Assembly: GCF_040548875.1 (NCBI RefSeq)
Contig: NZ_JBEPSJ010000001.1
Span: 1,240,001 to 1,304,000 of the forward strand
From: Conyzicola nivalis_A
GTDB lineage: Bacteria > Actinomycetota > Actinomycetes > Actinomycetales > Microbacteriaceae
Direction of reading: 5' to 3'
Length of the DNA: 64,000 bases
Under the pieces are notes generated by a model, which saw only the letters and a list, made by a program, of their open reading frames with translations, did not search any database and was not told the origin of the DNA. Made by a program: the position numbers and the translations under genes. Below are positions 8,552-16,473 of the stretch, in pieces (positions within the stretch are counted from its first letter, which is position 1; each line of letters starts with the position of its first letter).

Positions 8552-9421
8552 TTACGACTGGGCGCCGATCACTGACTCGTGCCAGTGCAGCACGCGCCGT
8601 TCGACCCCCGTGATGATGGCGAGCAGAAGCGATCCGAGGATGGCGAGGCAGAAGATCGCCGCGTAGACCACGGGAAGGCGGTTGTTCGACGAGGCGATGC
8701 TGATCACCGTTCCGAGCCCCTCCGCGGCGCCCGGCGCCGCGAGCTCGGCAACCACCGCGCCGATGATCGAGAGGGGGAACACGATGCGCAGGGCCGTGAA
8801 CAGGAACGGCAGCGCGCTCGGCATCCTCACGTGCCAGAGCATCTCGGCACGGGAGGCGTGCAGCGTAGAGAACACCTGCACGACGGACTGCGGCACAGAG
8901 CGCAGCCCGGTCGAGACGTTGATCAGGATCGGGAAGAAGCAGATCAGCGCGGTCACGATCAGCTTCGGTTCCGGGCCGAATCCGAACGCCACGACCAGGG
9001 CGGGGGCGATCGCCACGAGCGGAGTGACGTTGAGCACCACCGCAACGGGCATGATGGCGCGACGGGCGATGGGCAGCTCGGAGATCACGATCGCCAGGAC
9101 GTAGGATGCGACGAAGCCGATGGCGAGGCCGATGAGGGCCACCGAGAGGGTCACCCACGCGTTGTGCAGGTAGAAGACCGGGTTGCTCGCGAGCGCCTCC
9201 CCCACCTTCGCGAGCGGCGGCAGCAGGTAGGGGTTGTCCTTCGCCACGAAGTTCCAGGCGAAGCCGAGGACGACGATGAGCACCAGCACGGGCAGCCAGA
9301 ACGACGGCTTGATGAAGGCGAGGCGTTTGGGGAGCAGCGGCCGCTTCTTCACCGGGAGCGCTGTCTGCGCGGCGGCGACCGGTGTCTGGGCGTCGGTCGC
9401 GACCGGGTTCATGAGTACCAT
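8552..9421 (-). CDS. ABC transporter permease, NitT/TauT family
   Basis: 289 residues and about six transmembrane segments, starting with FWLPVLVLIVVLGFAWNFV. The EAA loop reads STLHASRAEMLWHVRMPSALP, matching SsuC/TauC/ThiX-type permeases. ATG at 9421 is favoured over ATG at 9412 because a purine-rich AAAGAGAG lies at normal distance before it. The gene starts 20 nt after the ATPase stop, and the binding-protein gene follows after 63 nt. It forms the membrane channel of the importer encoded by this operon. Confidence 0.87.
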   Translation of the reverse strand: MVLMNPVATDAQTPVAAAQTALPVKKRPLLPKRLAFIKPSFWLPVLVLIVVLGFAWNFVAKDNPYLLPPLAKVGEALASNPVFYLHNAWVTLSVALIGLAIGFVASYVLAIVISELPIARRAIMPVAVVLNVTPLVAIAPALVVAFGFGPEPKLIVTALICFFPILINVSTGLRSVPQSVVQVFSTLHASRAEMLWHVRMPSALPFLFTALRIVFPLSIIGAVVAELAAPGAAEGLGTVISIASSNNRLPVVYAAIFCLAILGSLLLAIITGVERRVLHWHESVIGAQS

Positions 9422-9441
9422 TCGTGGGCTCTCTTTCTCGC

Positions 9442-10293
9442 TCAGGCCGCGCTCGAGAGCGGGCCGTTGCGCCACGCCGACTGCAGGTGATCGCGGATGA
9501 CGTCTTCGAAATGGTGGAACTCGGCGGTCTTGAGCATCGCCTCGCTGCGCGGCCGGTCGAGAGTGATGTCGACGGAGGCCGTGATCCGGCCGGGCCCCGC
9601 AGACATCACGAGCACCTTGTCGGAGAGTCGCACGGCCTCGGTGACCGAGTGGGTCACGAACACGACCGTCGTGTTCATCTGGTCCCAGATGTCGAGCAGC
9701 TGGCCTTGGATCGACTCTCGGGTGAACTCGTCGAGGGCGGAGAACGGCTCGTCCATGAGCAGCACGTCGGGCTGCACGCCGAAGGCCCGCACGATGGCCG
9801 TGCGCTGCTGCATCCCGCCGCTCAACTGGGCCGGAAGCTTGTCGAGCGCGTCGCCGAGGCCCGCCTTGGTCAGCAGGTCGCGCATGTCGGGCGCGTTCTT
9901 CCCGACATGGCCGCCGATGCGCTGGCGGCGGCGGTCGGCGCCGGTGTTGATCCTCGCGGGCAGGCTCACGTTCTTCAGCACGGTGAGCCACGGCAGGAGC
10001 GCCGGAGTCTGCGGCACGAGACCGATCATCTTGGCGGCGCACGCCTTCTCGGGAGATACACCGAAGACGCTGACGTCTCCCGCGTCCGCCACTTCGAGTC
10101 CGGCGATGAGACGCAGGAGCGTCGATTTGCCGCACCCCGAGGGGCCGATGATGCTGACGAACTGGCCGCGTTCGATGGTGACGTCGACGCCGTTCAGGGC
10201 GACGTGCTGGCCGGGGCCGGAGCCGTAGATCTTCACGGCCTTGTCGATGCTGATGGTGTCCGGCGCCGTGCCTGCGGGTGTCATGGCGGTCAT
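9442..10293 (-). CDS. ABC transporter ATPase, NitT/TauT family
   Basis: 283 residues. Walker A GPSGCGKST, signature LSGGMQQRTAIVRAF, Walker B VLLMDEPFSALDEFT and the switch His in VVFVTHSVTEA are all intact. The sequence belongs with SsuB/TauB/ThiZ ATPases that drive uptake of sulfonates, nitrate or pyrimidines. It starts 3 nt after the flavin-reductase stop. An in-frame ATG 9 nt further in (MTPAGTAP) is a possible alternative start. It energises the permease and binding protein encoded next to it. Confidence 0.89.
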   Translation of the reverse strand: MTAMTPAGTAPDTISIDKAVKIYGSGPGQHVALNGVDVTIERGQFVSIIGPSGCGKSTLLRLIAGLEVADAGDVSVFGVSPEKACAAKMIGLVPQTPALLPWLTVLKNVSLPARINTGADRRRQRIGGHVGKNAPDMRDLLTKAGLGDALDKLPAQLSGGMQQRTAIVRAFGVQPDVLLMDEPFSALDEFTRESIQGQLLDIWDQMNTTVVFVTHSVTEAVRLSDKVLVMSAGPGRITASVDITLDRPRSEAMLKTAEFHHFEDVIRDHLQSAWRNGPLSSAA

Positions 10294-10296
10294 GGG

Positions 10297-10824
10297 CTAA
10301 ACCAACTTCCTGAACTGACGGTTCTGGTAGACGAGCGGTTCGCTCTCGTTACGCGTGACGTCGTCGACGTGCACGATGATCATGAGGTGGTCGCCCACCG
10401 TCCAGCGTTCGTGCACGCGGCCGACGATCGACGCCATCGCGCCGGTGACGACGGGAACGTGGTCGTATTCGTGGTGCAGCTCTACGGCGGAGAACTTGTC
10501 GACGCCCTTTGTCGCGAAGTGACGCGCCACCTCGCCCTGTCCGTCGGCGAGGATGTTCACGGCGACGTGGGTGGTGCGAGCGAACGCGGGATAGCTCTCG
10601 GCCGTCTCGGCGAGGAAGACCGCCACGAGCGGCGGGCTGACCGACACGCTCGTGAAGCTGTTGGCGGTGAAGCCGAACGGTACGCCGTCGATCTTCGTGG
10701 TGACGAGCGTCACCGAGGTTCCCATGTGCGCGAGCGCGCGGCGCAGTTCGGCCGGGTCGAATTCGGCGGGCGATTCGAGGTAGCTGCCGGTGGCGGTGTT
10801 GATGGCCGTGTCGATGTCGGTCAT
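10297..10824 (-). CDS. Flavin reductase, split-barrel (RutF/HpaC-like)
   Basis: 175 residues. ELRRALAHMGTSVTLVTTKIDG, GFTANSFTSVSVSPPLVAVFL and the C-terminal HVDDV...PLVYQNRQFRKL are standard for the FMN-binding split-barrel reductases that supply FMNH2 to two-component monooxygenases. ATG at 10824 overlaps the upstream FMN-reductase TGA (ATGA); an upstream in-frame extension is rejected because it would lie inside that gene. It probably reduces FMN with NAD(P)H for the two LLM-class monooxygenases downstream. Confidence 0.9.
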   Translation of the reverse strand: MTDIDTAINTATGSYLESPAEFDPAELRRALAHMGTSVTLVTTKIDGVPFGFTANSFTSVSVSPPLVAVFLAETAESYPAFARTTHVAVNILADGQGEVARHFATKGVDKFSAVELHHEYDHVPVVTGAMASIVGRVHERWTVGDHLMIIVHVDDVTRNESEPLVYQNRQFRKLV

Positions 10825-11345
10825 GCCGCCACCCCCGCGATCGCGGCGAGCAGGCGCGCCCGGCGGTCGACCCACTCGGCCAGGCGGGCGTCGCGCTCGG
10901 CCGGGTCGGACACGACGGCGTCTGGAAGGAAGAGTCCGCCGAGCGGGCTCGTCGCGCCGAGCTCGTCGAGCAGCGGCTGGAGGTGTGTGGCGCCGGCGAG
11001 TGAATGCTGCGGCGAGGCTGCGACGGTGAACGGGACCGTATAGGTGGCGCTCAACGCGCCCGGCCCGTAGCCGTCGAGGAACGACTTGAGCAGCCCCGTG
11101 TACGAGCCCTTGTAGACGGGGGTCGCGACCACGAGCAGTTGCACCGAGGTGAGTGCGGTGCGCACGGCGGTGACGCCCTCGTCTGAGTAGTCGAGCACCC
11201 TGCCGCCGAACGTCGCGAGGTCGACGACGTCTGCAGACGGGGATCCGACCGCTTCGGCCAGCAGCTCGACCAGCGCGCGAGTCGCGGTCAGCGTCTTGGA
11301 TTCGGCCCGGGGGTTTCCCACGAGTCCGCCAACTATGAATTGCAC
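10821..11345 (-). CDS. NAD(P)H-dependent FMN reductase (SsuE/MsuE-like), first gene of the operon
   Basis: 174 residues from GTG at 11345. This start is chosen over ATG at 11372 because GGAGG stands 5 nt before the GTG and the resulting MQFIVGGLVGNPRAESKT matches the family's first strand and phosphate loop; ATG 11372 has no ribosome site. The flavodoxin-fold signature VVATPVYKGSYTGLLKSFLDGYG is intact. SsuE/MsuE-type enzymes transfer hydride to FMN and release FMNH2 to alkanesulfonate- or sulfone-type monooxygenases. Having both this and a split-barrel reductase in one operon is redundant and may reflect two separate oxygenase partners. Confidence 0.87.
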   Translation of the reverse strand: MQFIVGGLVGNPRAESKTLTATRALVELLAEAVGSPSADVVDLATFGGRVLDYSDEGVTAVRTALTSVQLLVVATPVYKGSYTGLLKSFLDGYGPGALSATYTVPFTVAASPQHSLAGATHLQPLLDELGATSPLGGLFLPDAVVSDPAERDARLAEWVDRRARLLAAIAGVAA

Positions 11346-11358
11346 TTGTGCCTCCGAG
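11338..11358 (-). promoter_or_regulatory. Ribosome binding site that decides the FMN-reductase start
   Basis: On the minus strand GGAGG is followed by 5 nt and then GTG (11345-11343). The alternative ATG at 11372 lacks any Shine-Dalgarno-like sequence, so initiation at the GTG is preferred. Confidence 0.6.
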
Positions 11359-11411
11359 AGCTCAGATCGCATCTGTCGAATAGAGAGAAGGAGAGCAGAC
11401 GGGTGAAGAGA

Positions 11412-11430
11412 TCCCAGAGTCGATCTGGGA
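11412..11430. promoter_or_regulatory. Perfect inverted repeat upstream of the catabolic operon (candidate operator)
   Basis: Arms TCCCAGA and TCTGGGA are perfectly complementary with a 5-nt spacer. The site lies 67 bp upstream of the first operon gene in the 180-bp gap before it. Size and symmetry fit a dimeric repressor or activator. No regulator gene is adjacent, so the factor is unknown. It has no following T-run in either direction, so it is unlikely to be a terminator. Confidence 0.45.
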
Positions 11431-11525
11431 GCTAATGGCCCGCGGAGGTCCGTTAGATAGACAGTACAAGCGGCGTGTTACGCGAAAGCGGCAGGTTCTG
11501 TTTCGTGTACGTAAAGTCGACCGGG

Positions 11526-11939
11526 TCAGCGGGTGACGAGCTCGAGCGAGCCGTCGGCGCGGAAGGAGTAGATGTCGATGTGGAGGTCTGTCGCCGCGGC
11601 ACTGGGCCAGGACGCCGGCGTGAAGAATCGCGCCTGAGCCTCAGCGACGCACATCACGAGCCGCGGGCGGGTGGGCAGCACGCCGCGCAGCCACACCAGT
11701 TTGAACATGTCGGCGAGGGCGCCCATGCGGTGCGTCGACCGCGGCACCCCCAGGTACGGCACGAGTTGCACGAGCACGCTCTCGGCCGGGTCGATGCCTT
11801 CGACCTCGACCCGGAGATTGCCGGGAAGCACGAGGGTGCGCGGCTCGAGCGTGACCTTGAGGAGCGACCCGAGCGCCTGGAGCATGGCGTGCTCGGTCGA
11901 TTCCTCGGAAATGCGTCCGGTGGTGCCGATGTGGGCCAC
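11526..11939 (-). CDS. Hypothetical protein, 137 aa
   Basis: 137 residues from ATG at 11939. The sequence looks like a real compact soluble protein with alternating strands and helices (LVLPGNLRVEVEGIDPAESVLVQLVPYLG), and no signal or membrane segment. I do not recognise the family. The overlapping plus-strand frame is Arg/Gly-rich and is judged a GC shadow. It lies 180 bp before the catabolic operon on the same strand, but the long gap and the inverted repeat in it suggest a separate transcript. Confidence 0.6.
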   Translation of the reverse strand: MAHIGTTGRISEESTEHAMLQALGSLLKVTLEPRTLVLPGNLRVEVEGIDPAESVLVQLVPYLGVPRSTHRMGALADMFKLVWLRGVLPTRPRLVMCVAEAQARFFTPASWPSAAATDLHIDIYSFRADGSLELVTR

Positions 11940-12064
11940 TGTGTCACCTCGCTGTCGGTGGGGTCCGCGTGCCGCGGTGCGCCGAGCCTACGGCGATGAC
12001 GTTACGCAGATGTTTCGCTGGCTGCCGCTGGGCACGGCCGGTCGGGCTCGTCTAGCGTCGGACC

Positions 12065-12790
12065 ATGACGAGCAACGCCACGAGCACCACGAACGAGGTC
12101 GCTCCCGGCGTCTACTTCACGCGTGGCGCCGCCGTGAACTGGATCGCCTTGGCCGACGGCCACGGCGTCACTCTCATCGACTGCGGCTACCCCGGCGACC
12201 TGGCCGACGTGCGGCGTTCGCTCGACGTGGTGGCTGAGGCGTGCGGCGCCCGTCGCCTCCGCGCCATCCTGATCACCCACGCCCACAGCGACCACATCGG
12301 AAACCTCGCCGCCCTCACGGCGGAGCACGGCCCGGGTGTTGCCGTGCTCGCCTCCGCTGCGGAAGTGCCGCACGTGCGTCGCGAGGTGCTGCACCAGGTG
12401 GGCGTCGGCGACGTGCTGCGGCACCCGACGCCGCGCGTCCTCCGCTGGGCGCTGCACGCCGTGCGCGCCGGAGGCATGGGCGACGTGGCGTTCGCAGGGG
12501 TGGCGGCGCATCCGATGGGCGAACCGCTCGACGTTCCCGGGCACCCGGTGCCGATCGCGGCGCCCGGCCACACACCCGGCCACACCGCGTACCTGTTGCC
12601 CGACCACGGAATCGTGGTGACGGGAGACGCGGTGGTCACGGCTCACCCGACGGTCAGGCGGCAGGGCACCCAGTTGCTGCTGCCGATGTTCAACCACGAC
12701 ACCGAGCGGATGCGCGTGACTCTCGCAGAGCTCGCGGCGTCGGGGGCGGGTCGTTTTCTGCCCGGGCACGGGCCGGTCGGCACGTTCTGA
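12065..12790 (+). CDS. Metallo-beta-lactamase-fold hydrolase
   Basis: 241 residues. The metal motif is THAHSDHIGN (His72, His74, Asp76, His77), followed by APGHTPGHTAY (His), GDAVV (bridging Asp) and PGHGP, so both zinc sites appear complete. Glyoxalase-II-like and lactonase-like hydrolases share this layout. Start ATG at 12065, no signal peptide. A strong hairpin terminator follows its stop by about 20 nt. Substrate cannot be assigned; esters, thioesters and lactones are all possible. Confidence 0.87.
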   Translation: MTSNATSTTNEVAPGVYFTRGAAVNWIALADGHGVTLIDCGYPGDLADVRRSLDVVAEACGARRLRAILITHAHSDHIGNLAALTAEHGPGVAVLASAAEVPHVRREVLHQVGVGDVLRHPTPRVLRWALHAVRAGGMGDVAFAGVAAHPMGEPLDVPGHPVPIAAPGHTPGHTAYLLPDHGIVVTGDAVVTAHPTVRRQGTQLLLPMFNHDTERMRVTLAELAASGAGRFLPGHGPVGTF

Positions 12791-12809
12791 GTGCTCGCCC
12801 GTTAAACCA

Positions 12810-12839
12810 GAGAAACCCCGCTCTTCAGCGGGGCTTCTC
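12810..12839. terminator. Bidirectional hairpin terminator
   Basis: A stem with GAGAA/TTCTC and CCCCGCT/AGCGGGG arms around a CTTC loop sits between the hydrolase (plus) and the tRNA-Ala (minus). The arms are nearly fully complementary, so it can fold from either strand and probably ends both transcripts. Confidence 0.75.
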
Positions 12840-12859
12840 GGAGTGATCTCTCACGTGGG

Positions 12860-12933
12860 TGGATCCAAGGGGATTCGAACCCCTGACCCCCTGCATGCCA
12901 TGCAGGTGCGCTACCGGGCTGCGCCATGGACCC
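12860..12933 (-). tRNA. tRNA-Ala (anticodon GGC)
   Basis: A 74-nt cloverleaf reads on the minus strand. The acceptor stem GGGTCCA pairs with TGGATCC and includes the G3:U70 pair that marks tRNA-Ala. The anticodon stem CCTGC/GCAGG encloses loop ATGGCAT, giving anticodon GGC. The T arm is GGGGTTCGAATCCCC. The discriminator base is A and the CCA end is not encoded (the next bases are CCC), so it must be added after transcription. Confidence 0.96.
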
Positions 12934-13043
12934 ATTCAGTTTTCTCGAAGCCTCGAAAGGCAACTTCTAAAGATTACTACATCTCTGGAGCCCCGTAGAC
13001 CGCTTTGGCGTTCGCCGCCGAAATTGGTGTGCAGACTTGAGAC

Positions 13044-13604
13044 ATGACAGCCCAGCCCATCACCGTCTCCGTCACGCGCACCGTCGCCCCCGAGCGCTCC
13101 AGAGAGGCCGCGGCGTGGGCACGGGCGGGCCAGGAGCTCGCGAGTTCGAGCCCCGGCTATCTCGGTTCGGGGTGGATCCGATCAGACCCCGACTCCCCCG
13201 ACTGGCACATGCTCTACCGGTTCGCCGACGCGGCGAGTCTCGAGACGTGGGAGAAGTCGCCCGAACGGTCGTGGTGGGTGCGCAGCGCCGTCGGGCTGGT
13301 CGAGCACTCTCCCGAGCAGCGCCGCACCGGCATCGAGGGCTGGTTCGACGAGCCCACCGCGGTCGAGGTCGTCTCGCGCGTCACACCGGCGCCACCGCGC
13401 TGGAAGCAGATGGTCTCGATCTTCATCGCATTCTTCCCGCTGAGCCTGCTCGCCAACTGGGCGCTGCTCCCGCTCGGCGACGTCGTTCCGCTGCCGGTGC
13501 GCGTGCTGCTCCTCGTGCTCGTGGTGACCCCGATCATGACCTATCTGGCCCTGCCCGCGGTCACCCGGCTGCTGAGGGGCTGGCTCGTACCGTCGGGCCG
13601 CTAA
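13044..13604 (+). CDS. Antibiotic biosynthesis monooxygenase (ABM)-domain membrane protein
   Basis: 186 residues. Residues about 5-95 form an ABM/dimeric ferredoxin-like domain (ITVSVTRTVAPER, GYLGSGWIRSD, WHMLYRFADAASLETWEKS). Two transmembrane helices follow: MVSIFIAFFPLSLLANWALL and VRVLLLVLVVTPIMTYLALP. This ABM-plus-two-helix arrangement is a recurring family of unknown function, and the catalytic role of the ABM fold is often absent. It converges on metQ, with a shared terminator between them. Confidence 0.82.
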   Translation: MTAQPITVSVTRTVAPERSREAAAWARAGQELASSSPGYLGSGWIRSDPDSPDWHMLYRFADAASLETWEKSPERSWWVRSAVGLVEHSPEQRRTGIEGWFDEPTAVEVVSRVTPAPPRWKQMVSIFIAFFPLSLLANWALLPLGDVVPLPVRVLLLVLVVTPIMTYLALPAVTRLLRGWLVPSGR

Positions 13605-13619
13605 CCCGACCGCTACACG

Positions 13620-13657
13620 ACGGATGCCCGTCCCGCGATCGCGAGACGGGCATCCGT
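13620..13657. terminator. Bidirectional hairpin terminator
   Basis: The arms ACGGATGCCCGTC and GACGGGCATCCGT are perfectly complementary (13 bp) around a short loop containing CGCGATCGCG. The hairpin lies in the gap between the convergent ABM protein gene and metQ. Confidence 0.8.
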
Positions 13658-13676
13658 CGGTCTTCTGCTTGGCTGG

Positions 13677-14504
13677 CTACTTCACCGGCACGACGAGGCC
13701 GCCCCAGGTCTCGTCGATGTAGTCGGCCGTCTCGTCGGAGGTCAGCAGCTCGAGCAGCTTGGCGACGCGCGGGTCGTCCTCGAGCTTCTCGGTGGTCGCG
13801 AGCACGTTGACGTACGGGCTGTCGCTGCCCTCGATCAGGATGGCGTCGTCTGAGGTGAGGCCCGCGGGAAGCGCGAACGAGATGGTCACGAACGCGGTGT
13901 CGACGTCGGGCACCGACTGCGCGAGGGTGGCGTTCTCGATCTCGACGAACTCGAAGTCGCGGGGGTTGTCGGTGATGTCGGCGAGGGTGGTCGGCTCGTC
14001 GGTGGTCTCGATGAGCCCCTCGGCGGCGAGGATCAGCAGGGCGCGGCCCTCGTTGGTCGGGTCGTTGGGGATGGCGATCTTCGCGCCGTCCTCGAGCTCG
14101 TCGAGGCTGTCGACCTTGTCGCTGTAGAACGCGGCGCTCGGCAGGTACACGTCGCCGACGCTGACCAGCGAGTCGTTCGACGCCTCGTTGTACGTGGCGA
14201 GGAAGTTCGCGTTCTGGAACAGGTTCGCGTCGGTCGAGCCGTCGCTGACCGAGAGGTTCGGGGTGTTGTAGTCGGTGAAGGGCACGAACTCGATGTCGAG
14301 GCCCGTGTCTGCGGCGAGGTTCTCCTCGACCCAGGCGAGGATGTCGCCGGCCGGGGTCTGCAGGGCGCCGACCTTGATCGTTCCGAGGCTGTCGACGTCG
14401 GGGTTGGCGGGGGCGGCGGGCGCGCAGGCGGAGAGGCCGAGGCCCAGAACGGATACTGCAGCGGCGGCACCAGCAAGGCGCGCGCTACGGAGGGTGATAC
14501 GCAT
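13677..14504 (-). CDS. metQ: Methionine-type ABC transporter substrate-binding lipoprotein
   Basis: 275 residues with a signal peptide and lipobox (LGLSACAP, Cys at about 27). The NlpA/MetQ features IKVGALQTPAGDIL, DYNTPNLSVSDGSTDANLFQN and IAIPNDPTNEGRALLIL are present. It binds D/L-methionine or related amino acids and hands them to the MetNI pump. ATG at 14504 is chosen because a longer frame would remove the signal peptide from the N-terminus. It is the last gene of metN-metI-metQ, 74 nt after metI. Confidence 0.9.
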   Translation of the reverse strand: MRITLRSARLAGAAAAVSVLGLGLSACAPAAPANPDVDSLGTIKVGALQTPAGDILAWVEENLAADTGLDIEFVPFTDYNTPNLSVSDGSTDANLFQNANFLATYNEASNDSLVSVGDVYLPSAAFYSDKVDSLDELEDGAKIAIPNDPTNEGRALLILAAEGLIETTDEPTTLADITDNPRDFEFVEIENATLAQSVPDVDTAFVTISFALPAGLTSDDAILIEGSDSPYVNVLATTEKLEDDPRVAKLLELLTSDETADYIDETWGGLVVPVK

Positions 14505-14578
14505 GTGATTGCTCTTCTCTTGGGGTGTGGGTGTTGCGTGTGGCGGTCGTGATGCTGACTTCGACCGCCGGGTGGGAC

Positions 14579-15346
14579 TCAGGCGCCCGTCGGTGCCGGC
14601 TGCAGCTCGAGCTTGTCTGCGGCGCTCACGCGGCCTTCGGGCGAGGAGGTGCGGGCGAATCTGCGGGCGAAGTGCGTCGCGATCGCGGCGAGCGACTGCA
14701 CGATGATGAAGATGATGACGATCACCGCGACGATGTGGATGGTCGAGTAGCGCTGGTAGCCGTAGCGGAAGGCCACGTCGCCGAGTCCGCCGCCGGCGAC
14801 GGTGCCGACCATGGCCGAGAAGTTGATGATGGATGTCACGGTGGTGGACAGTCCGAGCAGCATGCTGGGCAGCGCCTCGGGCACGAGCACCTTGCGCACG
14901 ATCTGCCACCGGGTCGCGCCGAGCGAGTTCGCCGCCTCGGTGAGCCCCGGGTCGACCTCCTTGAGAGCGATCTCGACCATGCGTGCGAAGAACGGGATCG
15001 CGACTAGCGAGAGCGGCACGATGGCGGCAGTCGACCCGATGAAGGTGCCGACGACGAGCCGGGTGAACGGGATCACGGCGATCATGAGGATGATGAACGG
15101 GATGGAGCGGCCGAGGTTGACGACGAAGTCGAGCACCCGGTTGATGATGCGGCCTGCCGTGCGCGACCCGAACGGGCTCGCGAACAGCCCCCCGCGCTCC
15201 GTGCCGACGAGCAGGATGCCGAGCGGCAGCCCCACGACGACGGTGACGACGAGCGCGATGGAGACCATGTAGAGCGTCTGGCCCGTGCCGAGGATCAGCA
15301 CGTCGACGAGGTCGCTCCAGAACTTCGGGTCTGAGGTGTCGTTCAT
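14579..15346 (-). CDS. metI: Methionine-type ABC transporter permease
   Basis: 255 residues and about five transmembrane segments (DVLILGTGQTLYMVSIALVV, FIILMIAVIPFTRLVVG). The EAA loop AANSLGATRWQIVRKVLVPEALPSM is typical of MetI. ATG at 15346 overlaps the metN stop as ATGA. It forms the channel for the ATPase metN and the binding protein metQ. The C-terminus has a charged tail of about 30 residues. Confidence 0.9.
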   Translation of the reverse strand: MNDTSDPKFWSDLVDVLILGTGQTLYMVSIALVVTVVVGLPLGILLVGTERGGLFASPFGSRTAGRIINRVLDFVVNLGRSIPFIILMIAVIPFTRLVVGTFIGSTAAIVPLSLVAIPFFARMVEIALKEVDPGLTEAANSLGATRWQIVRKVLVPEALPSMLLGLSTTVTSIINFSAMVGTVAGGGLGDVAFRYGYQRYSTIHIVAVIVIIFIIVQSLAAIATHFARRFARTSSPEGRVSAADKLELQPAPTGA

Positions 15347-16338
15347 GCCGCGTCTCCCGTCACGATCTCGACCAGGAGGCCCTGGCCGCGCAGGTCGGCG
15401 ATGGCCGCGGCGTTCGTCGCTGGGGTACCGGGCAGCTCGAGGCGGGTGCGCCCCGCCTGGTTGCCTGCGATGGTCTCGATGGTCGCGCCGAGGATGCTCA
15501 CGTCGATGGCGTGGGTGCGCGAGAGCTGGGCGATGACCGGCCGGTCGGCGAGTCCGCCGCTGAAGGTGATGTCGATCACCGTGCCCGAGGTGTTCGCGGG
15601 CACCACGCCCAGCGGGAAGAGCTCGCGTGCGAGCCGCGAGCCGGGGGTGGAGATGAGCTCGACGAGCCTGCCCTGTTCGGCGATCCGTCCACCCTCGATG
15701 AGGGCTGCGGAGTCGCACACGCTCTTGACCACGTCCATCTCGTGCGTGATGAGCAGCACGGTGAGGCCGAGTTCCCGGTTGATGGTGCGCAGCAGTTCGA
15801 GGATCGAGCGGGTCGTCTCGGGGTCGAGCGCGCTGGTCGCCTCGTCGGAGAGCAGCACGCTCGGCCGCGCGGCGAGCGATCGGGCGATGCCGATGCGCTG
15901 CTTCTGCCCGCCGGAGAGCTGGGCGGGATAGGCGTCGGCCTTGCCTTCGAGCCCCACGAGCTCGAGGATCTCGCCCGCGCGGATGCGGCGTTCGCGGCCG
16001 TCGACGCCGACGACCTCGAGCGCGAGCTCGACGTTGCCGCGCACGGTTCGACTCGACAGCAGGTTGAAATGCTGGAAGATCATGCCGATGCCCTGGCGGG
16101 CGATGCGCAGCTCGCGGTCGCCGAGACTGGTGATGAGCCTGCCGTCGACGGTGATCTCGCCGCTGTCGGGCCGTTCCAAGAGGTTGACGGTGCGGATGAG
16201 CGTGCTCTTGCCCGCGCCGCTCTGACCGACGACACCGAAGATCTCGCCGCGGCCGACCTCGAGGCTGACGTCGTCGAGGGCCACGGTACGTCGGTCGCCG
16301 ACACCGAAGGTCTTGCTGACGTGACTGATGGAGATCAT
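15343..16338 (-). CDS. metN: Methionine-type ABC transporter ATPase with NIL domain
   Basis: 331 residues. Walker A GQSGAGKST, Q-loop MIFQHFNLLSSRTV, signature LSGGQKQRIGIARSL, Walker B VLLSDEATSALDPET and switch His in LLITHEMDVV are intact. The last ~75 residues (IDITFSGGLADRPVIAQLSR) form the NIL/ACT-like domain that allows feedback inhibition of MetNI by internal methionine. The start is ATG at 16338. The 135-bp upstream region shows no SAM-riboswitch core that I can recognise. Confidence 0.92.
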   Translation of the reverse strand: MISISHVSKTFGVGDRRTVALDDVSLEVGRGEIFGVVGQSGAGKSTLIRTVNLLERPDSGEITVDGRLITSLGDRELRIARQGIGMIFQHFNLLSSRTVRGNVELALEVVGVDGRERRIRAGEILELVGLEGKADAYPAQLSGGQKQRIGIARSLAARPSVLLSDEATSALDPETTRSILELLRTINRELGLTVLLITHEMDVVKSVCDSAALIEGGRIAEQGRLVELISTPGSRLARELFPLGVVPANTSGTVIDITFSGGLADRPVIAQLSRTHAIDVSILGATIETIAGNQAGRTRLELPGTPATNAAAIADLRGQGLLVEIVTGDAA

Positions 16339-16473
16339 GCTCTGCCCGGGGTGTGTGCGTGACGGTGGAACGCCACGCGGCATCGGGCGACGGAAGCTAC
16401 TAGCCTGCCACCACCGACGCCGGAGTACGACGTCGTGTTACGCCGTGTGTCGGCGGGGCGGGCTCGGGTTGCG

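Noticed and set aside
2319..11372. Canonical Rut pyrimidine pathway
   Set aside because: RutC, RutD, RutE and RutG counterparts are absent, and a second LLM monooxygenase and an ABC importer are present.
12860..12933. tRNA-Ala as an integration site for a mobile element
   Set aside because: No integrase, no direct repeat of the tRNA end and no atypical genes next to it.
16339..16473. Possible SAM riboswitch upstream of metN
   Set aside because: No SAM-I, SAM-II or SAM-IV core could be traced in the 135-bp gap.
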